Shown: positions 17,255 to 25,600 of the stretch, one piece after another
How the letters are laid out: the number at the start of each line of letters is the position of its first letter
How positions within the stretch are numbered: the stretch's first letter is position 1
NCBI GenBank assembly: GCA_015069185.1
Contig: SVJB01000003.1
Span: 1 to 64,000, forward strand
DNA: 64,000 nt
Reading direction: 5' to 3'
From: Oscillospiraceae bacterium
GTDB taxonomy: Bacteria > Bacillota > Clostridia > UBA1212 > UBA1255
The notes under the pieces: model-generated
What the model was told of the DNA's origin: nothing
The model's database searches: none
The model's input: the letters and a program-made list of their open reading frames with translations, nothing else
Translations under genes and position numbers: made by a program

Positions 17255-18272
17255 GTTCTGTAGTATTGTCAGACTCGGTATTTTCTATACATTCATCTTC
17301 ATTAGACTTTGATTTGATAGTCTCACAACATGGTACTGCCTTGCCGTTCTCAAAATCAAGAGCCTTCTTGAGGGCAATTATAGCAACCTCGATCATGTCG
17401 TCGTCTGGCTCTTTTGTTGTGAAACGTTGCATTGCCATACCGGGAGCTCTCAGAATTCGTGTGATAAGATTGTTATGTAATCCGGCAAATCTGTTAAATT
17501 CATATGCAATACCTGCTACAACAGGAAGCATAAGGATTCTCAATCCCATATTGAGGAATACATTACCAAAACGAGGCAACAATGAATATACAATTATGCT
17601 TATAACCATTACCACAAATAAGAATGCAGTACCACATCTTGGATGATGTTTTGAATGTTTACGAACATTCTCTACTGTAAGCTCATCTTCATGCTCGTAG
17701 CAATGAATTGTTTTATGCTCTGCACCGTGATACATATACACACGTTTAATATCTTTCATCAGAGCTACCAGTATCATATACCCAAAGAAAAGTACAATTC
17801 TCACTAATCCTTCAAACAGATTATATAAAATCTTTGGTGAAGAGTCAGGGATAATCAATGATGACAGGAAGTTAGGCAGCAGGAAGAATAGCCCTACTGA
17901 AAATGCCAAGGCAATCAAAAGTGAGAAGCCCATCATCGCACCCATAGCTTTCTCGCTGGGCGCTGTAGATTTGCCATTCTCATCTTCCTCTTCCATAGCG
18001 ATATCTGCCGAATAAAACAGAGCCTGCATACCTCTTATCATTGATGATATAAGGCTAACACCACCTCTGATTATAGGCCACCCAAGAATTGTATATTTTC
18101 GTGTAAGTAATTCTATTTTTTCTGTCTTAACAACTATATCACCTTGAGGATTGCGTACTACCTGCGCCATTCCGTTGGGGCCCAGCATCATAATACCTTC
18201 CATAAGTGCCTGTCCGCCTACAGAACATATACGCTTTCCTTCTGTGTTTTTTTGCTTTTTATCGTTAGCCAT
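17211..18272 (-). CDS. DUF1385 membrane protein (YqhQ-like)
   Basis: 353 aa from the ATG at 18272, which has GGAGGAACAAGC before it; the frame extends 21 codons upstream without a site. The family opening is ICSVGGQALMEGIMM, followed by GGVSLISSMIRGMQAL. At least four hydrophobic segments lie between residues about 120 and 270, and YMYHGAEHKTIHCYEHEDEL (near 200) is the conserved His-rich loop. The C-terminus is acidic and Asn/Thr-rich. Function is unknown; homologues are often next to prmC and prfA in Clostridia, as here with prmC. Confidence 0.88.
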   Translation of the reverse strand: MANDKKQKNTEGKRICSVGGQALMEGIMMLGPNGMAQVVRNPQGDIVVKTEKIELLTRKYTILGWPIIRGGVSLISSMIRGMQALFYSADIAMEEEDENGKSTAPSEKAMGAMMGFSLLIALAFSVGLFFLLPNFLSSLIIPDSSPKILYNLFEGLVRIVLFFGYMILVALMKDIKRVYMYHGAEHKTIHCYEHEDELTVENVRKHSKHHPRCGTAFLFVVMVISIIVYSLLPRFGNVFLNMGLRILMLPVVAGIAYEFNRFAGLHNNLITRILRAPGMAMQRFTTKEPDDDMIEVAIIALKKALDFENGKAVPCCETIKSKSNEDECIENTESDNTTEHDDITSETTDNSNN

Positions 18273-18335
18273 TGCTTGTTCCTCCAAATAAATGCATATA
18301 TGGGACAGTATATAACTAATATAGAAAAAAATCAA

Positions 18336-19985
18336 TTATTTCAGCTGCGTATAGGCAATTTTACCTACTTTTGTCATAGGAAGACTTTCTGGAAATTCTA
18401 TTATTTTTGGCTGTGAAAATTTAGCAATATTTTCACGGCAGTATTGGAAGAATTCTTCTCGCAGCAGGTTTGTATCACTTTTGTCAACATTTTCCTTTAA
18501 TACTATAAAAGCCTTGAGCTTAGTCATTTCATATGAATCTTCAACTCCTATGACACATGACATGGATACCTTGGGATGCGCATTGAGCACCGCTTCTATC
18601 TGTGATGGATATATTGAATAACCACGGCATTTGATCATACGTTTGATTCTGGATTTAAAGTATATAAAACCGTCCTGATCCATATATCCTAAATCTCCTG
18701 TGTGAAGCCATGTGTCTCCGTCCTCGTGAATACGTAGTACCCGAGCAGTTTCCTCAGGCTCATTGAGATATCCTAGCATAACGGTAGGACCTTTTAGCAC
18801 AATCTCACCGTCTGTCATAGCGGGTAGGGGAGTATACGGACCATTCTCACAGTCCAAAGCCACAATTTTATATGTTATACCCTCATACGGGAGCCCTACG
18901 CTGCCCTTTCTGTAGTCATCTCCCGGTGTCAAGGCACTTGCTGTGACACATTCAGTAAGGCCATAGCCCTCCCTTAGCAGTACAGAACTGTTATTTTCCT
19001 TAAGACATTTATCAAAAGCCGTTTTAATCTCATATGGTAATGTGTCGCCACCTGCAAAAGCGCCTTTGAGACAGGAACAATCTACGTTTTTCATACGATT
19101 GTTTCTTAGCAATGCCTCGTAAAGAGTAGGGACTCCTACGATAACAGCCGGCTTTTTCTTCTTTATTAGCTTTGCGCACACATCTGCGTTGAACCTGGGC
19201 ACCAACACAATTGTAGCTCCTGCGTATACAGACGAATGAATACAAACACCCAGTCCGAAGCCGTGAAACATAGGCAGTATTGCCAGCATCTTATCTCCTG
19301 CGCTAAGGGTAGGGCAGCCGTGCTGTATGGTAAGCTTTGCCAAGGCGTTGATGTTATAATGTGACAGCTGAATACCCTTTTGTTTGCCTGATGTACCACC
19401 GCTGTATAGGATAACCGCCTCATGCTTAGGATCAGATTCCGATTTTTCCTGTGAAAGGGTGTCGTCGGCTCCGGTCATAAATGTTTTCCATGACATAACA
19501 CATTGCTTTTCACCGATTTTTTGTATTTTCCTGCCTTGAGTAAGCCAAAATCCAAATTTTGTAATCGGCGCCAGATAATCACCGGCACTTGAATAAATAA
19601 TTGTCTTGAGCGTAGGACAGTTGATTCCGATGGTCTTATCATAAAAACTATCTAGTACAAACAGACAGTTTGATTTGGCAACATTTACTGCAAACTCAAT
19701 CTCGGGACCGGCACTTAGCGGGTGAATCATATTAGCTACTGCGCCTATGGAAAGGACTGCATAGAATGCAATTACAGATTGTGGTATGTTGGGGAGGCAA
19801 ATTGTTACTCTGCTACCTGGCTTCACACCAATTGCAAGCAAGCTGTCTGCACATTTATCTACCAGCTCCAGCAGCTTTCTGTATGATATTTTCGTGTTCA
19901 TATAATCAATTGCGGTTACGCCTGGGTTTGCTTTTGCAGCTTTGCGAAGTACTGCCGGTATGGTAATATTAAAATCAGGTGACAT
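18336..19985 (-). CDS. Acyl-CoA synthetase (AMP-forming), AMP-binding family
   Basis: 549 aa from the ATG at 19985, preceded by GAGGAGC. ANL-superfamily ligase that activates a carboxylic acid, probably a fatty acid, via an acyl-AMP. Motif A3 is ILYSGGTSGKQKGIQLSH, motif A5 is GYGLTECVTAS, A7 is WLHTGDLGYMD and A8 is KRMIKCRGYSIYPSQIE; the catalytic C-terminal Lys is in PMTKVGKIAYTQL. The chain-length specificity cannot be read. Monocistronic, with a promoter divergent from uvrC. Confidence 0.9.
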   Translation of the reverse strand: MSPDFNITIPAVLRKAAKANPGVTAIDYMNTKISYRKLLELVDKCADSLLAIGVKPGSRVTICLPNIPQSVIAFYAVLSIGAVANMIHPLSAGPEIEFAVNVAKSNCLFVLDSFYDKTIGINCPTLKTIIYSSAGDYLAPITKFGFWLTQGRKIQKIGEKQCVMSWKTFMTGADDTLSQEKSESDPKHEAVILYSGGTSGKQKGIQLSHYNINALAKLTIQHGCPTLSAGDKMLAILPMFHGFGLGVCIHSSVYAGATIVLVPRFNADVCAKLIKKKKPAVIVGVPTLYEALLRNNRMKNVDCSCLKGAFAGGDTLPYEIKTAFDKCLKENNSSVLLREGYGLTECVTASALTPGDDYRKGSVGLPYEGITYKIVALDCENGPYTPLPAMTDGEIVLKGPTVMLGYLNEPEETARVLRIHEDGDTWLHTGDLGYMDQDGFIYFKSRIKRMIKCRGYSIYPSQIEAVLNAHPKVSMSCVIGVEDSYEMTKLKAFIVLKENVDKSDTNLLREEFFQYCRENIAKFSQPKIIEFPESLPMTKVGKIAYTQLK

Positions 19986-20022
19986 GAAATGCTCCTCAAT
20001 AGTTTGAAAGAATAACAAATAA

Positions 20023-20051
20023 AGTATAGCAAAAAAATGCGAATGTAACAA
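20023..20051 (-). promoter_or_regulatory. Promoter for the acyl-CoA synthetase gene
   Basis: Complement reads TTGTTA-N17-TATACT, ending 37 bases before the chosen start codon, which supports that start. Confidence 0.55.
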
Positions 20052-20234
20052 GGGAGAAGGGATGTTTGGATAGTGTCGAGCTTTTATTAGTTTTTGAATT
20101 TTCCTGCACTAGATTCAAAAACCGGCTATGTTTTTTTTATTAACACTTAGCTATACTAAAAAAACGGGCAGTTGGTGCATAATATAAACTTAATATCTTT
20201 ATTACCCCACAGAATCTTTACTCAATTTCCCGAC

Positions 20235-20263
20235 TTGATATTTCCCAACCGATGTGCCATACT
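20235..20263 (+). promoter_or_regulatory. Promoter for uvrC
   Basis: TTGATA, 17 bases, CATACT, about 35 bases before the uvrC start. The rest of the 20052-20297 spacer is AT-rich and shows nothing else I can name. Confidence 0.5.
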
Positions 20264-20297
20264 AACAAGGTAGCAATAATCCCGCAGAGGTATATTT

Positions 20298-22181
20298 ATG
20301 AACAAAGACTTTAATATTCAAGAAGAATTAAAGCTGCTTCCGGATAAACCGGGGGTGTACCTTATGCATGGTGAGAATGATGAGATTATATACGTTGGCA
20401 AGGCAAAGATACTAAAAAACAGGGTAAAGTCATACTTTGTCAATACTCCTCACAGCGCGCATATTACTGTTATGATATCACAAATAACCCGTTTCGAATA
20501 TGTGGTGTGTGACAGCGAATATGAAGCACTTCTGCTGGAAAACAATCTGATAAAGAAGCATAAGCCAAAGTACAATGTGCTCCTCAAAGACGACAAAGGC
20601 TTTCCATATATTAAGGTCACCACGAATGAAGATTATCCACGGGTGATGATGGTACGCAAAGTCAGGAAAGATGGCGCCACATATTTTGGCCCGTATCATA
20701 GTGTACAGACAATTAATTCCACTCTGGATGCGCTGAAAAGTATACTGCCACTCCGCCTTTGTAACAAGAAAATCAGACCAGACGGCAATGATAGAGTCTG
20801 CCTCAATTATCATATAGGTTTATGCCCGGGCATATGCGCAGGAAAGATAAAATATGAGGAATACATGAAAACTGTATCTATGGTATTGTCGTTTCTTAGC
20901 GGTAATACAAAGGAGATTGAACAGAAGCTACGTGAGAAAATGCTTGCTTGTGCGGCGGATCTTAACTTTGAGATGGCTGCTGTGTACAGAAAGCGTCTGG
21001 AGACTCTTGAGGTTTTCAAAGAAAGCCAGAAAATAACATCTGTAAACGACGCAGATTACGATATGATTGCCGTAGGGCAGAACGGCGTAGACGCTGTGCT
21101 GCAAATATTCTTTATACGGGCAGGCAATGTCAGTGGCAGAGAATATTTCACCTTCCCAGGAGGAGGAGATCTGTACCCGGAGGAAATTACAGTGTCATTT
21201 ATTAAACAATTTTATGGTGAAAATCAATTGATACCACCGCGAATTTATACAAAGACGCTACTGCCTGATGAGGAACGGACAGGCATAGAAGAGATGCTCT
21301 CTAATATTCGTGGCAAGAAATGCGAGATTGCCACACCTATGCGTGGTGAGAAGTTAAAGCTAGCTCAAATGGTAGAGCAGAATGCAAATATTGTACTACA
21401 GAATGCTCAAATTGCCGGATTAGAAGGCAGAAATGTTGAGAATCTTAAGACTTTAGATCGCCTAAGACAAGTCCTTCAATTACAGAAAATGCCACTTATT
21501 ATTGAAGCATACGATATATCCAATCTGGGAAGTAGCGAGATAAATGCTTCTATGGTGGTATTTCGCAGTGGCACTGCCAGCAAGAAAGATTATAAACTTT
21601 TCAAAATAAAGAGTCTTGATATACAAAATGACTACGCCTCAATGGAAGAAGTACTTACCAGGCGATTTACGAGACTCAAAGAAGGAAGCCATGGTTTTAC
21701 AGATGTACCTGATGTAATATTTATTGATGGTGGTATAGGTCAAGTGCGCGCAGCTCAAAAGGCCTTGGCCAATATTGACACGGATATTGCTATGCTTCCG
21801 GTTTTTGGTATGGAAAAAGATGACAGACACAGAACAAAATCCATCATAATCCCGGAGGATGACGATAATTACACAGAATATGAACTGAAAAAGGATCCGG
21901 AGCTATGGCGTTTCGTAGGTTCTGTACAGAACGAAGCACATAGGTTTGCTATTGAATATAACAGAAAGCTTACTAAAAAACGCTACCGCAAATCCATACT
22001 TGATGATATTCCGGGTGTGGGTGAGAAACGAAAGCTGGCAATATATAAACATTTTGGCTCTCTTACTGCTATTAAGAATGCCACCTGTGAAGAGATTGCA
22101 TCTGTCCCCGGTATAGGCAAAGCTGCCGCCGGCGTCATATACAATCATATAAACGGTAACGCGCAAAGGAGGGAACCGTAA
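20298..22181 (+). CDS. uvrC: Excinuclease ABC subunit C
   Basis: 627 aa, full length. UvrC makes both incisions in nucleotide excision repair. The N-terminal GIY-YIG nuclease is PGVYLMHGENDEIIYVGKAK (about 18-37). KAKRLEEL-like UVR helix lies near 205-240 (KLREKMLACAADLNFEMAA). The RNase H-like C-terminal nuclease begins IIEAYDISNLG and has VIFIDGGIGQV. Two helix-hairpin-helix motifs end the protein (IPGVGEKRKLAIYKHFGS and VPGIGKAAAGVIYNHI). The stop codon is followed directly by the ATG of the phosphoesterase gene. Confidence 0.97.
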   Translation: MNKDFNIQEELKLLPDKPGVYLMHGENDEIIYVGKAKILKNRVKSYFVNTPHSAHITVMISQITRFEYVVCDSEYEALLLENNLIKKHKPKYNVLLKDDKGFPYIKVTTNEDYPRVMMVRKVRKDGATYFGPYHSVQTINSTLDALKSILPLRLCNKKIRPDGNDRVCLNYHIGLCPGICAGKIKYEEYMKTVSMVLSFLSGNTKEIEQKLREKMLACAADLNFEMAAVYRKRLETLEVFKESQKITSVNDADYDMIAVGQNGVDAVLQIFFIRAGNVSGREYFTFPGGGDLYPEEITVSFIKQFYGENQLIPPRIYTKTLLPDEERTGIEEMLSNIRGKKCEIATPMRGEKLKLAQMVEQNANIVLQNAQIAGLEGRNVENLKTLDRLRQVLQLQKMPLIIEAYDISNLGSSEINASMVVFRSGTASKKDYKLFKIKSLDIQNDYASMEEVLTRRFTRLKEGSHGFTDVPDVIFIDGGIGQVRAAQKALANIDTDIAMLPVFGMEKDDRHRTKSIIIPEDDDNYTEYELKKDPELWRFVGSVQNEAHRFAIEYNRKLTKKRYRKSILDDIPGVGEKRKLAIYKHFGSLTAIKNATCEEIASVPGIGKAAAGVIYNHINGNAQRREP

Positions 22182-22883
22182 ATGTCTTTGTATGTAATAG
22201 GGGACTTACATCTTGGTAGCGCAATAGATAAGCCTATGGATATTTTTGGCGAAAATTGGAGCAACCATCAACAAAAAATTGCAGACAACTGGACCGGCAA
22301 GATCAAAGACAGCGACTGGGTAGTCCTTGCGGGAGATCATTCGTGGGGTACCAAAGATACAGATATTATTCCTGATCTTACATTTATTAATAATCTGCCC
22401 GGAAATAAAATATTACTCAAAGGTAATCATGATATATGGTGGAAAACAACTAAAAAGAATAATGAATTCCTTGAGAAATACAAATTAGACCGTTTGCATA
22501 TGCTTTCTTACGGTGCTATGCGTATTGAGAATTTAATTGTATGTACTTTTCGTGGTTGGCTTTGTCCGGGCTCTGAAAATTATACAGAGTCTGATCGGAA
22601 AATATATAACAGAGAAGTTCTCAAACTGAGGGAATCAATTCGCAGAGCACAAGATCTCAGACATGGAAATGAAGAGATTATCTTATTCATGCATTTCCCT
22701 CCTTGTATAAATGGCGAAAAGAATGAAATCACACAAATAATTGAAGAAAACGATATAAAACGCTGCTATTTTGGCCATATACATGGAATAAATAACAAGG
22801 ACTGTGATATACACAGTCCCGTTACTAAATACAAATTAATTTCTGCGGATTTTATTGGTTTTGATCCTGTTCTTGTGGAGTAA
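22182..22883 (+). CDS. Calcineurin-like metallophosphoesterase
   Basis: 233 aa. The fold's metal-binding motifs are visible: YVIGDLHLG (residues 4-12), VVLAGDHSWG near 46, LLKGNHDIWW near 77, LFMHFPP near 168 and CYFGHIHG near 193. The second motif has GDHSWG where GDISW is the usual reading in this subfamily. Such proteins are predicted phosphohydrolases; the substrate is unknown. AAAGGAGGG precedes the ATG within uvrC, so it is co-transcribed. The last 32 bases overlap the convergent diacylglycerol kinase gene. Confidence 0.85.
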   Translation: MSLYVIGDLHLGSAIDKPMDIFGENWSNHQQKIADNWTGKIKDSDWVVLAGDHSWGTKDTDIIPDLTFINNLPGNKILLKGNHDIWWKTTKKNNEFLEKYKLDRLHMLSYGAMRIENLIVCTFRGWLCPGSENYTESDRKIYNREVLKLRESIRRAQDLRHGNEEIILFMHFPPCINGEKNEITQIIEENDIKRCYFGHIHGINNKDCDIHSPVTKYKLISADFIGFDPVLVE

Positions 22884-23811
22884 ACATCTTTTCAGTACGT
22901 TTTACATTTGTTGGGATTAACAGATTAACCGCTTTGGGAATAACCTTAACATGAAGCGGCAGTCCTCCTCCGTTCTCACCGTCATAGTCAACATGATACT
23001 CATCTATTTCCTCTGCGGGCCTTACGTATAATTCCTTGACTCTATGATATTCTGCATGAACGTTTTCTTCCAGTGAGCCATTTAAAACACGCACTGCCAC
23101 ACCTGCAGCTTGTACAATGTTGATTTTATCTACAATATACAGATCAAGATATCCGTCGTCTAGTGTGGCTTTTGGGGCTATTTTATGGAAACCACCTACG
23201 CTCTTTGAGTTAGAAACAAAGAAGAAGAAATTATCATGTACTTCTGTTTCTTTTCCGTCAATTGTGAAAATCAGCTTAGTAGTTGGCCAATTTATATGAG
23301 CAAGTTTCTTAAGCCCTACTGTGTAATATCCTACCATACCATATTTTGTCTTAATATCTCTTGTCACACTATGAGCTACGTCAGATAACATGCCGCCTGC
23401 TGCAACATTAAGGAAATATGAATCGTTGAATGATGCTATATCTATGGTTTTATATGTAAAGCTCTTTACCATATTATACAGACAAGGAGCTGTAGGCTTG
23501 ATACCTACTGAATACGCAAAATCATTTGAAGTACCGGCAGGCAAGATCGCAAGTGGGATAGTGCTATTGGATTTATACAAACCAAGGACAGCTTCGTTTA
23601 TAGTGCCGTCACCGCCGACTGCAACTACAAAATCATATCCTGTCTCCTGCGCAGTCAGAGCTTTGTTATAAGCATCATCTTTGCCTCTGGTATAGAACAC
23701 ATCAGCTTGACTGAGAGTACCGTCTTTAAGCAACATCTGCATAGCAGATAGTGCAGCGTTCTGAGCTTTGCCGTTGCCACTAACAGGATTTATTATGAAT
23801 AACGCGTACAT
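22852..23811 (-). CDS. Diacylglycerol/lipid kinase (DagK, YegS/DgkB family)
   Basis: 319 aa. Soluble lipid kinase that returns diacylglycerol to phosphatidic acid, salvaging lipid released when teichoic acids or lipoproteins are modified. Motifs: FIINPVSGNGKA (residues 5-16), VAVGGDGTINEAV (near 63), LPAGTSNDFAYSVG (near 88) and DDGYLDLYIV near 216. AGGAGATG precedes the ATG. It follows the sigma-like/propeller gene by 34 bases and, with cardiolipin synthase further upstream, makes a three-gene minus-strand envelope lipid operon. Confidence 0.9.
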   Translation of the reverse strand: MYALFIINPVSGNGKAQNAALSAMQMLLKDGTLSQADVFYTRGKDDAYNKALTAQETGYDFVVAVGGDGTINEAVLGLYKSNSTIPLAILPAGTSNDFAYSVGIKPTAPCLYNMVKSFTYKTIDIASFNDSYFLNVAAGGMLSDVAHSVTRDIKTKYGMVGYYTVGLKKLAHINWPTTKLIFTIDGKETEVHDNFFFFVSNSKSVGGFHKIAPKATLDDGYLDLYIVDKINIVQAAGVAVRVLNGSLEENVHAEYHRVKELYVRPAEEIDEYHVDYDGENGGGLPLHVKVIPKAVNLLIPTNVKRTEKMFTPQEQDQNQ

Positions 23812-23845
23812 AGTACATCTCCTAAATATATTTTCACCGAAAATT

Positions 23846-25552
23846 TCAATATATTACCATAGGTGAACTGTCGCTTATTTTATATGATATTAAGTGCCTT
23901 GTCGAGTCTTTTTTTCCATCTGAATAATAACAGAATATATAATCCTCTGTTACAAGGAAATCTGTTATAGCGTTATCAAGAGTCTTTGATACAACAAGCT
24001 CAGGCTTGCCACCATCAAATCCAACTTTATAAATGCCGTCTTTGGCTGCGAAATATGTGACAGTATTTACCACCTGGAAGGCTCCGGTCTCCAGTATAAT
24101 CGGATCGCCTTCATAAGTAAGTGGTGCATTGATCGTATCGTACGTTGAATATGTCCTGCCAACTGTGAAAATTCTCTGTGTTTCAAGATTTATTTTATAT
24201 AAATTAATTTCGTTCTTTACTACATAATCAAAGTAAAGGTATTCGTTATCATACATAATTGTATATGCTTCATCTGTAAAGAGGCCCTGGTTAAGGGGTG
24301 TGCCTTCGTAAGTGTATATCTCATGTATTCCTTTTCCGGCACCACTACAGAAATAAACTGTACCATCAGCGCCTACTTCAAGGTCTACGCAGAATAGTGA
24401 ACTGTCTTGTGTTGTGTCCAGTATTAGTTCAGGCTCTGCAGCAGATAAATCGGGAGATGCAAGATTGACACGATATATACCACCGGTAGAACCGAAATAA
24501 ATATGATTGTCATGGATATCTAAAGAAACTCCCGGCATATATGATATTCTCATCGGCTCTGCGCCATCTGTTGATGTTTTATAAATGTAACCATCGCTTT
24601 GATTCCTATAGTACAGATATGTACCATCTGTAACGATTTCTTTAGGATAAGCTCCTGTAACAATCACTTTGCCTGTTGCATCTTTGGATGGATTGATACT
24701 GCATAAGTCCTTACCATTCTCGCTACAGTAATATAAATGGCTACCTAAACTTATCATGGCAGTTGTGTTTTCATATTGGATAACAGTAGAGTCGTATGTG
24801 TCAGGTGACTCCTTATCTTTGAAGAAGAAATAAATTACTAAAGTAACAAGAGATACTAACAAAATAACAATAAAGCAGGTGAGTATAATACGACGACTTG
24901 CCTTGGGTGTTTCTTCGTTGTTTGTAATATCAATTTTTTCTACATAATTTATGCTCTCGTCAGACAGACCTGCCATTTGTTCTGAACTGTCAGATTCGAT
25001 ATATGCCCAGTAATCAGGACACGCCTTGATAGCATCTTCCTTCAAAATAGATATAATTTCATTCTTTGAGTAGTAATTGTTTTTTATCTTAAGTTGAGTA
25101 ATACCTCTGTTGTATTCAGCTTTACACGAGGATTTATAATAATTAAGCAGTTTTGCAATATCGCTTTGGCGGAGCGAACTTAACAAACGAAGTAATATAA
25201 TGGAAGCACGGTCGTTTTTTGAATTGTTTATCAATTCACCGAGTAGCAAAGAAGCGTTGTCAATTCTTTGCCTGGCAAGTTGGTTTTGCAGCGCGGGTGT
25301 TGTCAGCGCGTTGCAGCTGAGCCTGTATGCTATGTCTAAAATCCAATATTCACCATTCAGGTCAGTATCAAACTTATAGGCAGATTGCTTGATGCGCTTA
25401 AACGTCTCTGCAGCAATGTCGCGGGCAATACTTTTATTCTTTACAATGCTGAGGGAAAGTGAATATACACTAACTTTCATTTTCTGATAGAGTTCATGAA
25501 AATCTTCCTGTGACTCTTTGGCTACACCGACAATTAAATACTCAATATTCAT
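23846..25552 (-). CDS. Membrane-spanning sigma-70-like protein with extracytoplasmic beta-propeller (DUF5050-like)
   Basis: 568 aa with an unusual make-up. Residues about 10-80 resemble sigma region 2 of ECF factors (LYQKMKVSVYSLSLSIVKNK, ARDIAAETFKRI, YWILDIAYRLS). Residues about 112-158 resemble region 4, ending in a helix-turn-helix-like LRQSDIAKLLNYYKSSCKAE. One membrane helix lies at about 220-246 (IILTCFIVILLVSLVTLVIY) after basic RR. The outer part (about 255-568) has repeated strands of the type YLYYRNQSDGYIYK, HIYFGSTGGIYRV, TVYFCSGAG, the pattern of DUF5050-type propellers. I infer that a sensor outside the membrane is tied directly to a DNA- or polymerase-binding inner half. The region 2 and 4 resemblance is by eye and divergent. 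Flanked by cardiolipin synthase and lipid kinase genes. Confidence 0.7.
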   Translation of the reverse strand: MNIEYLIVGVAKESQEDFHELYQKMKVSVYSLSLSIVKNKSIARDIAAETFKRIKQSAYKFDTDLNGEYWILDIAYRLSCNALTTPALQNQLARQRIDNASLLLGELINNSKNDRASIILLRLLSSLRQSDIAKLLNYYKSSCKAEYNRGITQLKIKNNYYSKNEIISILKEDAIKACPDYWAYIESDSSEQMAGLSDESINYVEKIDITNNEETPKASRRIILTCFIVILLVSLVTLVIYFFFKDKESPDTYDSTVIQYENTTAMISLGSHLYYCSENGKDLCSINPSKDATGKVIVTGAYPKEIVTDGTYLYYRNQSDGYIYKTSTDGAEPMRISYMPGVSLDIHDNHIYFGSTGGIYRVNLASPDLSAAEPELILDTTQDSSLFCVDLEVGADGTVYFCSGAGKGIHEIYTYEGTPLNQGLFTDEAYTIMYDNEYLYFDYVVKNEINLYKINLETQRIFTVGRTYSTYDTINAPLTYEGDPIILETGAFQVVNTVTYFAAKDGIYKVGFDGGKPELVVSKTLDNAITDFLVTEDYIFCYYSDGKKDSTRHLISYKISDSSPMVIY

Positions 25553-25600
25553 TAAGAAAACCTTCCAAATAATACTTACCTAGGCAGTATACCATAAAAA

